Source: Fructilactobacillus lindneri DSM 20690 = JCM 11027
GTDB taxonomy: Bacteria > Bacillota > Bacilli > Lactobacillales > Lactobacillaceae
Assembly: GCF_002907375.1 (NCBI RefSeq)
Contig: NZ_MIYK01000001.1
Location: 462,610-526,609 of the forward strand
Direction of reading: 5' to 3'
DNA length: 64,000 nt
Part shown: piece by piece, positions 39,378-48,159 of the stretch
Numbering within the stretch: position 1 is the first letter of the stretch
How the letters are laid out: the number at the start of each line of letters is the position of its first letter
Translations under genes and position numbers: made by a program
Notes under the pieces: model-generated
What the model saw: the letters and a program-made list of their open reading frames with translations, nothing else
Database searches by the model: none
What the model was told of the DNA's origin: nothing

Positions 39378-40565
39378 TTAATCGTCGATTTCAGTAACAG
39401 TACCGGCACCAACAGTGTGACCACCTTCACGAATAGTGAATTTAGTACCTTTTTCGATGGCAACTGGTTTAGTTAATTCAACGTGGAATGTAACGTTATC
39501 ACCAGGCATAACCATTTCAGTACCTTTATCTAATTCAATAACACCAGTAACATCGGTAGTATGGAAGTAGAATTGTGGACGGTAATTTGAGAAGAATGGA
39601 GTATGACGTCCACCTTCTTCTTTAGTCATGATATAAACTTCAGCAGTGAACTTCTTGTGAGTTTCAACTGAACCAGGAGCTGCAAGAACTTGTCCACGAA
39701 CAACTTGTTCACGGTTAAGTCCACGAAGTAATGCACCAACGTTATCTCCAGCTTCACCCTTATCAAGAGTTTTTCTGAACATTTCAAGACCAGTAACAGT
39801 AGTCTTCAAAACATCAGGAACTAATCCAACTACTTCAACTTCATCACCAACAGTAACAGTACCACGATCGATACGTCCAGAAGCAACAGTACCACGACCA
39901 GTAATCGTAAATACGTCTTCGATAGGCATCAAGAATGGTTTGTTTTCGTCACGTTCTGGAGTTGGAATGTATTCATCAACTGTATCCATCAACTTCATGA
40001 TTTGGTCTTCAGCATCTTTATCACCTTGAAGTGCTTTTAAAGCTGAACCACGAATAACAGGAATATTATCACCATCGTAACCATATTCTGATAATAAATC
40101 ACGAACTTCCATTTCAACTAAATCAATTAATTCATCATCATCAACCATATCAGTCTTGTTTAAGAAAACAACGATATGATCAACACCAACTTGTTTAGCT
40201 AACAAAATGTGTTCACGAGTTTGTGGCATAGGACCATCAGTTGCGGCAACAACTAAGATAGCACCATCCATTTGAGCGGCACCAGTAATCATGTTTTTAA
40301 CGTAATCAGCATGTCCTGGAGCATCAATATGTGCGTAGTGACGTTTTTCTGTTTCGTATTCAACGTGAGCAGTGTTGATAGTAATACCACGTTCTTTTTC
40401 TTCTGGAGCAGCATCGATATCAGCGAAGTCTTCAGCTTTTGCCAAACCCTTTTCTGATAAAACCTTTGTAATTGCTGCAGTTAAAGTAGTCTTCCCGTGG
40501 TCAATATGGCCAATTGTACCAATATTAACGTGGGGCTTTGTTCTTTCGTAATGTTCTTTTGCCAT
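39378..40565 (-). CDS. tuf: Translation elongation factor Tu
   Basis: Delivers aminoacyl-tRNA to the ribosome. 395 residues, complete. GTP-binding motifs [14 protein letters not shown], the effector loop with [26 protein letters not shown] and [10 protein letters not shown] are present, with domains II and III intact up to the [13 protein letters not shown] end. AGGAGGG precedes the ATG. A TATAAT -10 is visible on the minus strand about 75 bases upstream. Codon use is visibly more biased than in neighbours, as expected for a highly expressed gene. Confidence 0.99.
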   Translation of the reverse strand: MAKEHYERTKPHVNIGTIGHIDHGKTTLTAAITKVLSEKGLAKAEDFADIDAAPEEKERGITINTAHVEYETEKRHYAHIDAPGHADYVKNMITGAAQMDGAILVVAATDGPMPQTREHILLAKQVGVDHIVVFLNKTDMVDDDELIDLVEMEVRDLLSEYGYDGDNIPVIRGSALKALQGDKDAEDQIMKLMDTVDEYIPTPERDENKPFLMPIEDVFTITGRGTVASGRIDRGTVTVGDEVEVVGLVPDVLKTTVTGLEMFRKTLDKGEAGDNVGALLRGLNREQVVRGQVLAAPGSVETHKKFTAEVYIMTKEEGGRHTPFFSNYRPQFYFHTTDVTGVIELDKGTEMVMPGDNVTFHVELTKPVAIEKGTKFTIREGGHTVGAGTVTEIDD

Positions 40566-40737
40566 TATGAAACCCTCCTATTATTTTCGTAAGACGTTCT
40601 TTGGTGGAATACCAAAGTATCTTTATAAATTATTATACTACATTTCTTTAAAATATAAAATACGTTCCATCCAAAGAATTCACTAATTTATTATATATAT
40701 TGAATTTTAATTTGTAAATACTTAAGCCCTATTTTTA

Positions 40738-41643
40738 TTAATTCATTATAGAAGCCATCATTTCATTAACTTTAGTCAACCAAATAGAAGCATTAGTATC
40801 ATTTGCATTTTCTGTTTTATTTACACCCAAAACACCATTTTCAATTTCTTTTAGCCACAAATGAACATTATCAATTGTCTTGTCAATAAATGGATACAAA
40901 TTTTGCAAATCCAAATTTATAATTAATTTTAATTGTTCAAACTTAATTGGATCAGTTTGTTCATATTTACTTTTTAATAATTTCATCATTTTTTGATAAC
41001 TAACAGTATCTTGTGTATCAGTTGTTTCAACAGGATTTATTTTATATATCTTATTATCAATCCAAAGAAACTTAACTGATTGTTGATATCTTAATCTCAT
41101 TAAATTATTTAAAAGTTGAATTCGCCAAATCGGATGAACATCTTCATCAACTATATTAACTATCGTACCTTTTACATATTCATGATACGGTAACTGCTCG
41201 GCGTGTTGAATGATTTGTTGCTGTTTTTGTGGAGTAAAGGCGCCAAGATGCATAAATTCACGTGAATTTTCATGAATTGTGTCTGACTGATTTTGCTGAT
41301 ATTTAGTTTCATCAGCTTTAATTCGTTGTAAAAAATCATTCTGTTCTTGTTTTGATAATCCATTTGCAATTATCCGCAAATCAATATAACGATGATTCTT
41401 CAATAATACTTTACATAAAAAATTAGGATCATTAACTAAAAAAAAGTCAAAATTATCATCAATCAAACGACCAGCTTCAACATACTTTTTTTCATTATAT
41501 AAAGATTTACCTAATAACCTAACCACATTTGCTTGATCCACTTCATCATACAAGTTCAATAAAATATCAGTAGATAATTTGAAATTTTGGGATTCAATTG
41601 CATTTTGTGCTTTTTTGAATTCCTCTAATTGATTTTCATTCAT
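40738..41643 (-). CDS. TPR-like protein of unknown function
   Basis: A 301-residue soluble, helical protein; residues ~5-75 (AIESQNFKLSTDILLNLY..VRLLGKSLYNEKKYVEAGRL) have the helix-pair spacing of TPR repeats, the rest has no motif I recognise. The ATG of MNENQLEE is chosen because AAGGTG sits seven bases ahead. It lies downstream of the RNase J2 gene with a weak hairpin between; a link to RNA turnover is only positional. Confidence 0.75.
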   Translation of the reverse strand: MNENQLEEFKKAQNAIESQNFKLSTDILLNLYDEVDQANVVRLLGKSLYNEKKYVEAGRLIDDNFDFFLVNDPNFLCKVLLKNHRYIDLRIIANGLSKQEQNDFLQRIKADETKYQQNQSDTIHENSREFMHLGAFTPQKQQQIIQHAEQLPYHEYVKGTIVNIVDEDVHPIWRIQLLNNLMRLRYQQSVKFLWIDNKIYKINPVETTDTQDTVSYQKMMKLLKSKYEQTDPIKFEQLKLIINLDLQNLYPFIDKTIDNVHLWLKEIENGVLGVNKTENANDTNASIWLTKVNEMMASIMN

Positions 41644-41666
41644 TATTTTCACCTTGAAACAATAAA

Positions 41667-41694
41667 AGAACTGAGCTTAACTCAATTCTTTTGA
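41667..41694 (-). terminator. Possible weak terminator/attenuator after RNase J2
   Basis: Stem AAGAATTGAG / CTCAGTTCTT on the minus strand with a short T-rich tail, between RNase J2 and the TPR gene. May allow read-through. Confidence 0.45.
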
Positions 41695-41698
41695 CAGC

Positions 41699-43408
41699 TT
41701 AATTTTTCTTTTTATTATTTTTAAATTTTCGATGATGCTGATTCACTTCCATGATAACCGGAAGAATAACTGGACGACGATCAGTCTTTTTGTACAAAAA
41801 TGTGCTTAATTTTTCACGCACATCTTGCTTTAAATGTCCCCAATCAAAATCCTTATTATCTAAATTATTTTGTACTGTTTTTTCGACTAAATCAGAAGCC
41901 TCTTTTAATAAAGGTTTATTTGATTCATCATAAACAAAACCACGGGAAGTAACTTTAGGCTTTTCAATAATCTTCTTTTTCTTACGATCAATCGTTACCA
42001 CAGCAATAAATACGCCATCTTGTGATAGAACACTTCTATCCCGCAACACAATATTTCCAATATCTCCAACCCCAATACCATCTATCATAGTATCAGAAGC
42101 CGAAACAGATTGGGCAAGCAACATATCATCACCGCTAAATTCAATCACATCACCCTTTGCAGGAATAATAATATTAGTAGATGGGAAACCAGTGGCAATT
42201 GCAGCATCTTTGGTAGCTTGTAGTTGTCGATATTCTCCCTGAACCGGAATTAAGTATTCAGGGGTTAACAAACTAAGCATCAATTGGATGTCACTACGAC
42301 TCGCATCACTAGATAAATTAAGAGCACTGTCTAAACTTACTACTGTTCCATCAGCTTTATAAACTGAATCTCTAGTTTTAGCCCAGGCATTATCCATTGA
42401 ACGCATCGGAGCAGTAGCCAATAATACTAAATCACCACTCTCAATTTTAACTTGTGGGTTCTTTTTACTAGCCATTCGTTTCAAAGATCTCATAGCATCC
42501 CCTGGTTGACCAACATGTAAAATAATCACTTGAGAAGGATCTAATTTTTTTAAATCAGCAGTTGAATTTACAAACACATTATCATCAGGGAGTGTGATTT
42601 TACCATCTTTAATTGATGCATCAATTATATCCTTAGACTTATCATTAGCAAAGAAAATTCTTCGACCTGTCTGATTGGCGGCATTAATAATTTCTTGTAA
42701 TCGCAAAATATGGTCTGAAAGACAAGTTACAATCATTCTTCCATTTTGAAAATCAAAAGTATCCACTAAATAGTTACGAACCTTTTGTTCTTCATCAATT
42801 TTTCCAATATTTTCAGCATTACGTGAATCACAAAGCAATGCTAAAACTTTATTTTTACCAATCGCTGAAATTCCAGCGTAATCAGTCTGATATTGTTTGG
42901 GGACCGTTTGATCAAATCTAAAATCACCAGTATAAACTACACTCCCCAACTCCGTGCTGATAGAAATACCGACAGCATCAGGAATGGAATGAGTTACACC
43001 AAAGAAACTGACAGTTCCATCATCAAAGACAATTTCACTTTCATCATTAATAACATGGAAATCATCAAATTTAGCAGATTTTTTATCTTTTGCTGCTATC
43101 TGCTTTGCTAATTTAATAGTTAACTGGGTTCCAAAAACAGGAACATTAAATTCACTTAGAAAGTATGGAAGTGCTCCAATGGAATCTAAATGACCAGAGG
43201 TTAAAAAAACTCCAACAATTTTGTTTTGATTTTCTCTTAAATAAGAAAAATCTGGAATAACATAATCAATTCCTAGCATTTCATCTAATGGAAATTTAGA
43301 ACCACAGTCTAAAATAAAGATGCTATTATTATTAATCTCAATAGCAAATAAATCTTTACCTTCTTCTCGCACTCCTCCTAGAGGAATGACTTTTACATTT
43401 TTTTTCAT
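41699..43408 (-). CDS. rnjB: Ribonuclease J2 (catalytically degenerate RNase J paralog)
   Basis: A 569-residue metallo-beta-lactamase/beta-CASP protein. RNase J1 has HGHxDH as its metal motif; here residues 71-76 are SGHLDS, and the beta-CASP HGEYR appears as QGEYR, so most zinc ligands are lost. This matches RNase J2, which in Firmicutes forms a complex with J1 and is weakly active. The ATG with GAGGTG ahead is chosen (MKKNVKVIPLGG). It lies downstream of rpsO, its usual place in lactobacilli. J1 itself is not in the window. Confidence 0.88.
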   Translation of the reverse strand: MKKNVKVIPLGGVREEGKDLFAIEINNNSIFILDCGSKFPLDEMLGIDYVIPDFSYLRENQNKIVGVFLTSGHLDSIGALPYFLSEFNVPVFGTQLTIKLAKQIAAKDKKSAKFDDFHVINDESEIVFDDGTVSFFGVTHSIPDAVGISISTELGSVVYTGDFRFDQTVPKQYQTDYAGISAIGKNKVLALLCDSRNAENIGKIDEEQKVRNYLVDTFDFQNGRMIVTCLSDHILRLQEIINAANQTGRRIFFANDKSKDIIDASIKDGKITLPDDNVFVNSTADLKKLDPSQVIILHVGQPGDAMRSLKRMASKKNPQVKIESGDLVLLATAPMRSMDNAWAKTRDSVYKADGTVVSLDSALNLSSDASRSDIQLMLSLLTPEYLIPVQGEYRQLQATKDAAIATGFPSTNIIIPAKGDVIEFSGDDMLLAQSVSASDTMIDGIGVGDIGNIVLRDRSVLSQDGVFIAVVTIDRKKKKIIEKPKVTSRGFVYDESNKPLLKEASDLVEKTVQNNLDNKDFDWGHLKQDVREKLSTFLYKKTDRRPVILPVIMEVNQHHRKFKNNKKKN

Positions 43409-43514
43409 TTTAATACACCTCAAAATTACAAATTATTTTTCTTTATGAAGATTAATCTTCAATCCGTCCCAATATAACTTGTAACTAAGTGTAACATAAT
43501 TATCGAATAATTTG

Positions 43515-43560
43515 TTTCAAAAAAAGATGAAACAATTAAAATTGTCTCATCTTTTTTATT
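43515..43560 (-). terminator. Terminator of rpsO
   Basis: AAAAGATGAAACAATT / AATTGTCTCATCTTTT hairpin with T run on the minus side. Confidence 0.85.
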
Positions 43561-43565
43561 TAATC

Positions 43566-43835
43566 TTAACGACGTAAGCCTAATTCTTTAATTAATTCAC
43601 GGTAACTTTGAACATCTTTTTTACGAAGATACCCTAATAAATTACGACGGTGACCAATTTTTTTCATGAGTCCACGTTGAGAATGAAAATCCTTCTTGTG
43701 AGTCTTCATGTGATCATTGATTTCATTGATATCTGCAGTTAATACAGCAATTTGTACTTCTGTAGAACCAGTGTCACCTTCATGCTTAGCGTATTTATTA
43801 ATAATGTCTGTTTTTTGTTCTTTAGTTAATGCCAT
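43566..43835 (-). CDS. rpsO: 30S ribosomal protein S15
   Basis: Primary 16S rRNA-binding protein of the 30S platform. 89 residues, full length, with [30 protein letters not shown] and the [18 protein letters not shown]-binding segment. AAGGTGG precedes the ATG. It is transcribed away from rpsT. Confidence 0.99.
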   Translation of the reverse strand: MALTKEQKTDIINKYAKHEGDTGSTEVQIAVLTADINEINDHMKTHKKDFHSQRGLMKKIGHRRNLLGYLRKKDVQSYRELIKELGLRR

Positions 43836-43976
43836 TATTATTCCACCTTTCTATTCTTATTTATTCCCCAATCTGGGTACTGCGTCAGTGACTCGCAAAA
43901 CCAAGATTAAGGTACAACATTTAATATACCTTATTTGACCTCGTTTAACAAGTCTAAATGATATATCTAGTTAGTA

Positions 43977-44005
43977 TTGCAATTAGAGTGGCTCTTTTGT
44001 ATAAT
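43977..44005 (+). promoter_or_regulatory. Promoter of rpsT
   Basis: TTGCAA, a 17-base spacer and a perfect TATAAT, about 60 bases ahead of rpsT. Confidence 0.8.
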
Positions 44006-44065
44006 TAAGACCGTTAAAACTGTGGAATTATTGAATTTATTTCACTACGTGGAGGTGAACATATT

Positions 44066-44323
44066 ATGCCAGTTATTAAATCAGCTATCGAACGTATGAA
44101 GACAAATGAAATCGTTCGTAAAAGAAACGCTTCTGAAAAAAATGAAATGAGAAGTGCTATTAAGAGATTTGAAAAAGCTAGTGCAGATGGTGCTAAAGAT
44201 GTTGAAAAGATTTATCGTGATGCAATTGATGCAATTGACCACTCTAAATCAAAAGGTCTAATCAAAACCAACAGTGCTAACCGTAAAAAGTCACACTTAG
44301 CTAAGATTAAGAACACATTATAA
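44066..44323 (+). CDS. rpsT: 30S ribosomal protein S20
   Basis: Helical 16S rRNA-binding protein; 85 residues, basic. MPVIKSAIERMKTNEIVRKRN and the C-terminal IKTNSANRKKSHLAK are typical. GGAGGTG precedes the ATG. Transcribed opposite to rpsO and holA, converging on holA, with a shared terminator. Confidence 0.98.
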   Translation: MPVIKSAIERMKTNEIVRKRNASEKNEMRSAIKRFEKASADGAKDVEKIYRDAIDAIDHSKSKGLIKTNSANRKKSHLAKIKNTL

Positions 44324-44327
44324 AAAT

Positions 44328-44362
44328 AAAAAGAACTCGATTTTAAATCGAGTTCTTTTTTT
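44328..44362. terminator. Bidirectional terminator
   Basis: AAAAAGAACTCGATTTTAAATCGAGTTCTTTTTT palindrome between rpsT and holA. Confidence 0.92.
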
Positions 44363-45371
44363 GACTAAATTTAATTGAAAACATTTCAAAAAGCAGTTCT
44401 GGATTCTCTTGACTGCTTTTTAGTTTGCATTCAATTTGAACTAATTCTAAATATGCAGCTTGCAAATAATCTACTGTAAATGATTCAACAGATTGATATG
44501 CAAGTTTTACCCGATATGGATGAATTTTTAAAGACTTAGCAATCATAGTTGCACTATATCCATGGTCTTTTAGAATCTTAACCTGCAATAACAACCTAAA
44601 CTGACTTTCTAAAATTGCATTAATTTTAATTGAATCTTGTTTTTGTTCAAGTAGTTCATGATAAAACTGAATTGCTTGGGTTGTCTTGCCTTTCATCAAA
44701 TAATTAACCAATGAAAAAACATTTTGATTAATTGATTTAGCAACTAACAGATCAACAATATTTAAATCAATTTTCTTTTCTTTATTAGAATAAATCATGA
44801 CTTTATTTAATTCATTAATCATTTTAGAAAGGTCACCTTGAGTTCTTGAAAACAGCTCATTAAGTGCATCATTACTAATTTGATAATGTTTATTGTCAAT
44901 ATATTGTTTTACAAAGTTAATAATTTCTCGTTCGGAAAAATCATTCAAGTTAATCACAGTACTATTTTTTTTTAATTTTTTAGTAATTTTTTTTCGACCA
45001 TCCAATTTGGAATAAGGTGCAAAAATTAACAAAACAGTATTATTAGAAATATTATCTAAATATCGTTCTAGTTCATTAATGTTATGCTTTATTTTACTTT
45101 TATTACGCATTCCAGTTAAAAAAAACGCATTCTTAATAATCACCACACGACGATTACCAAAAAATGGCATTGATGAGGCATCATTAATTGCTTCTGATAA
45201 TGGAACATCATCCATGTCATAAGTAGCAAAATTCATAGTTCGTTCTTCTTGTGGAATGATTTCTTTAAGTTGATTGATAATTTGATTTTCCCAATAATCA
45301 TTTCCCCCAACTACTAAATAAACAGAACTTGGATTTTTAGAAATAGACTCGACTTCATCAACTATTGACAT
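44343..45371 (-). CDS. holA: DNA polymerase III delta subunit
   Basis: Clamp-loader subunit that opens the beta clamp. 342 residues. SVYLVVGGNDYW at the N-terminus, PFFGNRRVVIIKNAFFL and LLIFAPYSKLDGRKKITKKL are typical of Firmicutes HolA/YqeN. I start at MSIVDEVESI, with GGAAGG nine bases ahead. It overlaps the end of the comEC remnant by 14 bases, which shows the ancestral comEC-holA coupling. Confidence 0.94.
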   Translation of the reverse strand: MSIVDEVESISKNPSSVYLVVGGNDYWENQIINQLKEIIPQEERTMNFATYDMDDVPLSEAINDASSMPFFGNRRVVIIKNAFFLTGMRNKSKIKHNINELERYLDNISNNTVLLIFAPYSKLDGRKKITKKLKKNSTVINLNDFSEREIINFVKQYIDNKHYQISNDALNELFSRTQGDLSKMINELNKVMIYSNKEKKIDLNIVDLLVAKSINQNVFSLVNYLMKGKTTQAIQFYHELLEQKQDSIKINAILESQFRLLLQVKILKDHGYSATMIAKSLKIHPYRVKLAYQSVESFTVDYLQAAYLELVQIECKLKSSQENPELLFEMFSIKFSQKKNSI

Positions 45372-45951
45372 TTTTTTGATCCTTCCATTTGGTATTGAAT
45401 TCACCGTTATCATTTGATGAATATTTATACGTTATCATTCCATTCTTTTGGGTACTAATTGTTTTGATTTTATTATTTTTCATTGTTTCTAAGGTTTCAT
45501 CATTAGGATGACCATAACGATTGTTTCTTCCTGCAGAAATAATTCCAATTTTTGGTTTAATTGCTGCAATGAAGTTAGGGTCAGAAGCAGTTTTACTCCC
45601 ATGATGACCCAATTTTATTATATCTACTTTCATGTGGGGAAATTTTTTTAAAACTTTCAACTCTTCATCTCGGGTCAAATCCCCTGTAAAAAGCCAGTTT
45701 TTTTCGTTAATTCTACCAAATAAAACCATTGAGTCTTCATTTTTACCCAATCCTTTTATAAAAGGATGAACAACTTGAAGCGGTGTGTTGAAAATATTAT
45801 TGCCATCTTTCACTTCAATTAATTTAAATTTGTGCATAAATGGTTTGATTTTTTTCATAAAGTGTTGATTATGACTCATTCCCCAGGGAATATATACATT
45901 ATCAACTTGCATATCTTTTAAATAAGCCGGCAAATCACCAATATGATCGGC
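45358..45951 (-). pseudogene. comEC: ComEC C-terminal fragment, interrupted by the prophage
   Basis: About 198 codons of the C-terminal metallo-beta-lactamase domain of ComEC, the DNA-uptake channel protein. Readable ComEC sequence begins at ADHIGDLPAYLKDM, inside the conserved SHxDADHxG motif, and continues through LFTGDLTRDEE, IIKLGHHGSKTASDP and SAGRNNRYGHPND to the natural end. Upstream residues (YKNVSLN) no longer match the motif, and the ~550 N-terminal residues with the competence channel are absent. A TTG inside the frame could start a 191-residue product, but it has no ribosome site. The 5' part should lie beyond the other prophage end. Confidence 0.85.
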
Positions 45952-45956
45952 GTTTA
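45930..45956. other. Probable attachment site core (att) in comEC
   Basis: The ComEC reading frame loses similarity at about 45,952, between the codons for Asn and Ala of NADHIGDL. The core should be the stretch of comEC here, on the minus strand ACGCCGATCATATTGG and some following bases. The partner copy is outside the window, so the core length cannot be fixed. Confidence 0.5.
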
Positions 45957-45974
45957 GACTAACATTTTTATAAG

Positions 45975-46040
45975 TTTTTATAGTCTTTCTCTTCCATAGA
46001 ATAGAACTATTTATGTAATTTATATTTTTATAGACGTTTA
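45975..46040. repeat. Direct repeats near the prophage end, possible integrase arm sites
   Basis: TTTTTATAGTCTTTCT (45975-45990) and TTTTTATAGACGTTTA (46025-46040) lie 50 bases apart, just inside the junction. Repeats here are typical of integrase arm-binding sites; function is inferred only. Confidence 0.35.
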
Positions 46041-46127
46041 TATTTTATCGCAAAGTGTGGTAGTTTTTGTGGTAATTAAAAAAATATGGGAATTTTTACG
46101 TATATATCTATATATGGAGGTGAGAAA

Positions 46128-46253
46128 ATGATTATAAAAGATTTTAAGGACTTTTATGTAATTGTAACAGATACCAAAGATTTCATCGTTAAAAAAGAAA
46201 ATTGCACGATTGATGTACGTGAAGAAGCAACCGGAGAACATAAATATTTATAA
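46128..46253 (+). CDS. 41-residue prophage-end protein of unknown function
   Basis: A short frame MIIKDFKDFYVIVTDTKD... ending EHKYL, with a strong GGAGGTG ribosome site six bases before the ATG. It is on the plus strand, opposite to all structural genes, between the attachment site and the endolysin, and shares a bidirectional terminator with the latter. Its place and orientation fit a 'moron' expressed in the lysogen. No motif is recognised. Confidence 0.6.
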   Translation: MIIKDFKDFYVIVTDTKDFIVKKENCTIDVREEATGEHKYL

Positions 46254-46274
46254 CAATAAAAAATGCAAAACAAA

Positions 46275-46309
46275 AAGCCCCACTATCTTTAATTAGATAG
46301 TGAGGCTTA
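46275..46309. terminator. Bidirectional terminator of the lysis cassette
   Basis: AAGCCCCACTATCT / AGATAGTGAGGCTT hairpin between the 41-residue plus-strand gene and the endolysin gene. Confidence 0.88.
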
Positions 46310-46316
46310 ATTTGTA

Positions 46317-47441
46317 TTAACGATAATAATGAATAACTTGACCAGGATAAATACGAGTGTTCATTCCATGTTTGAACACAGATGTATTGTTAGCAATTAT
46401 GGTAGCCATTCGGTCACCTAGTTTAGAACTAATTCCACTCAAAGTATCACCAGACTTAATTACGTAATTATACTGCTTCAGCTTATTAGATACATGGTTG
46501 TTATTAACTAGTAACTTCTGACCAGGATAAATGGTGTGGTTTAGATTACCACCAAAAACATTAGGATTGTTTAATACGATGGTCCAATCTTTATCACCAG
46601 TTTTACGACTAATACTGGTTAAGGTATCTCCGCTTTGAACTGTGTATGTTATTGGATTCCATTTGTTAGCAACTGGTTTATTATCAGTTTTAACTGGTTG
46701 TGGTTCAGCAATTGGTTCATTTGCTGGATTGTCATTGGTGTTTTTGGTATATCCATTATCAGTAATGCCAGTTAAATCAACATCTAAGTCTCGTGGGCTA
46801 TCATTGAATTGCCACATTGCTACACCGTTCATGCTAGGGAAGCAATTATAATCTGGCTGATTACCCGAACGTTGATACCCAGCAATCCAAAGTGAGTTAG
46901 GAAATTCTTTAAGAACCTCATCTACATTGATGTGAGCTTGAAGGTATGGTTTATAAGAATAAAGCATAGGAGTAAATCCTGCTTGTTTAACCAACTGCAT
47001 AGCATAGATGACGTTAGCAGTGTTAGCTTCCTTATCTCCAGTTGCACCAGCTTCGTAATCAATAGCCACAATTGAACCATATGGAGTTTTAATTTCACTT
47101 AAAAAGTGATCAAGTGCTGCTTTAGTTTGAGTTTGATTAGCTCCAGTTTCAAGCCAAATGTAATTATGCATGTGATAATTCATTGCTTGACCTTGATAAA
47201 TCTGATTGCTATAAGGAGCTTGCTCGTATGTCCAACCATGAACAGAACCGCCTACTTGAGCAAATGAAAACTTATCATCGCCAGAATTATTAGTTAATTG
47301 CGGTTGGTACTTAGCGACGTCAGTTCCCAGATCTCCTTTAGCAGCATGCACTGGTTGATTAATTGCTAAACCAACTCCAACCATTCCAGCAACAATTGCT
47401 AACGGCAGAAAACTATCTTTGAGTGCTTTTTTAGCGTCCAT
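46317..47441 (-). CDS. Endolysin: secreted GH25 muramidase with two LysM domains
   Basis: A 374-residue cell-wall hydrolase that releases phage progeny. Residues 1-33 look like a Sec signal peptide or signal anchor (FLPLAIVAGMVGVGLAI, then VHA|A cleavage-like site), so export may not need a holin pore. The GH25 domain (~37-228) has Asp41, and Asp128 and Glu130 in IVAIDYEAG, and ends WQFNDSPRDLDVDLTG. A proline/Asn linker leads to LysM domains at ~266-312 and ~326-373 (both SGDTL..IYPGQ). Last gene of the late operon. Confidence 0.95.
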   Translation of the reverse strand: MDAKKALKDSFLPLAIVAGMVGVGLAINQPVHAAKGDLGTDVAKYQPQLTNNSGDDKFSFAQVGGSVHGWTYEQAPYSNQIYQGQAMNYHMHNYIWLETGANQTQTKAALDHFLSEIKTPYGSIVAIDYEAGATGDKEANTANVIYAMQLVKQAGFTPMLYSYKPYLQAHINVDEVLKEFPNSLWIAGYQRSGNQPDYNCFPSMNGVAMWQFNDSPRDLDVDLTGITDNGYTKNTNDNPANEPIAEPQPVKTDNKPVANKWNPITYTVQSGDTLTSISRKTGDKDWTIVLNNPNVFGGNLNHTIYPGQKLLVNNNHVSNKLKQYNYVIKSGDTLSGISSKLGDRMATIIANNTSVFKHGMNTRIYPGQVIHYYR

Positions 47442-47457
47442 TTAATTAGTTATCTCC

Positions 47458-47709
47458 TTATTTGTTATCAGAATTGAAATCATATACAAGACCTAGCATC
47501 GCTCCAATTGTTAACAGAGTATTAATTACTCCCATAAGTTGGTCAGAATGTACTGAAATATTAACGTTGAAAATGGCTAGAACTTGTTGAATTAGAACGA
47601 TTGCTAGCATAGAAACACTAACAACTAGTCCGCCGTTAACTTTTCCATCTTCATTGATTAAAGCTGTCTTTTTCAAAAAATTTTTAATTGCTTTTAACAT
47701 ATTTTTCAC
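47458..47709 (-). CDS. Holin, phi LC3-like
   Basis: An 83-residue membrane protein with two hydrophobic segments (residues ~27-47 and ~58-75), charged N-terminus and DFNSDNK tail, matching small holins of the phi LC3 type (LIQQVLAIF; GMLG/GLVYD-like end). The start is GTG with AAGG six bases upstream; it overlaps the preceding gene by 26 bases. It sits directly before the endolysin gene. It would form the lethal membrane lesion or trigger the exported lysin. Confidence 0.85.
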   Translation of the reverse strand: MKNMLKAIKNFLKKTALINEDGKVNGGLVVSVSMLAIVLIQQVLAIFNVNISVHSDQLMGVINTLLTIGAMLGLVYDFNSDNK

Positions 47710-47977
47710 GCGTATCCTTCCAAACTTCTAATGAAGTTAATCGTTTATCTTGATCAGTAAGACGAGCACCCAAACCGTCAATTTCTTGAGCATTCTCACG
47801 TGAATCATGTCTTGCGCGTTCGCCTAAACTTGAAATCTTATGTCCCAAGTCTTTGATTGCGTCGTTAAGTGGCTTTAAGATGATGTAGCGGAACATCGTT
47901 AGAATTCCACCAGCAATAACTGCTATAAGAGCTACTAACGCTCCCCAGTCTTCAATACTGAAGCCAGCAAATGTCAT
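47684..47977 (-). CDS. Membrane-anchored coiled-coil protein (XhlA-like/second holin partner)
   Basis: A 97-residue protein: one N-terminal transmembrane helix (WGALVALIAVIAGGILTMFRYI) followed by a charged helical region (GHKISSLGERARHDSRENAQEIDGL-like). I start at MTFAGF, nine bases after AAAGGAG. Position before the holin and the layout suggest a lysis accessory protein; membership in the XhlA family is uncertain. Confidence 0.7.
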   Translation of the reverse strand: MTFAGFSIEDWGALVALIAVIAGGILTMFRYIILKPLNDAIKDLGHKISSLGERARHDSRENAQEIDGLGARLTDQDKRLTSLEVWKDTREKYVKSN

Positions 47978-48015
47978 TTCATCGCTCTCCTTTCTTTCCA
48001 AAATAAAAACAACAG

Positions 48016-48159
48016 CTAATTATTAGTTGTTGTTATCGGTGATGTTAATTCGTTATATTGCTCTTGCGTTAGATTGCCATTATTTAAGTACCAGTAATAA
48101 TCTTGGTTAATGCCTAAATCGTGGTAATACTTAATGATGTCGTACGTAGGAAATTGCAT
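48016..48159 (-). CDS. XkdX-like small phage protein
   Basis: A 47-residue peptide MQFPTYDIIKYYHDLGINQ... with the aromatic pattern (IKYYYDxGxYxxxxVxxFVxxGxLTxEqYxeIT) of XkdX proteins, ending with LTQEQYNELT. Its ATG overlaps the stop of the preceding gene (TAATG). XkdX genes regularly lie between baseplate/fibre and holin genes of Gram-positive phages, as here. Function unknown. Confidence 0.82.
   Translation of the reverse strand: MQFPTYDIIKYYHDLGINQDYYWYLNNGNLTQEQYNELTSPITTTNN

Noticed and set aside
39281..39463. Small minus-strand frame overlapping the end of tuf and its terminator
   Set aside because: It is a shadow of tuf in another frame and runs through the terminator hairpin.
41699..43408. 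RNase J gene as a pseudogene because of lost metal ligands
   Set aside because: The frame is full length, in its conserved place, and the losses match RNase J2.
45358..45933. A stand-alone 191-residue metallo-beta-lactamase gene starting at TTG
   Set aside because: There is no ribosome site, and the protein is exactly the tail of ComEC in its usual place ahead of holA, so it is a fragment.
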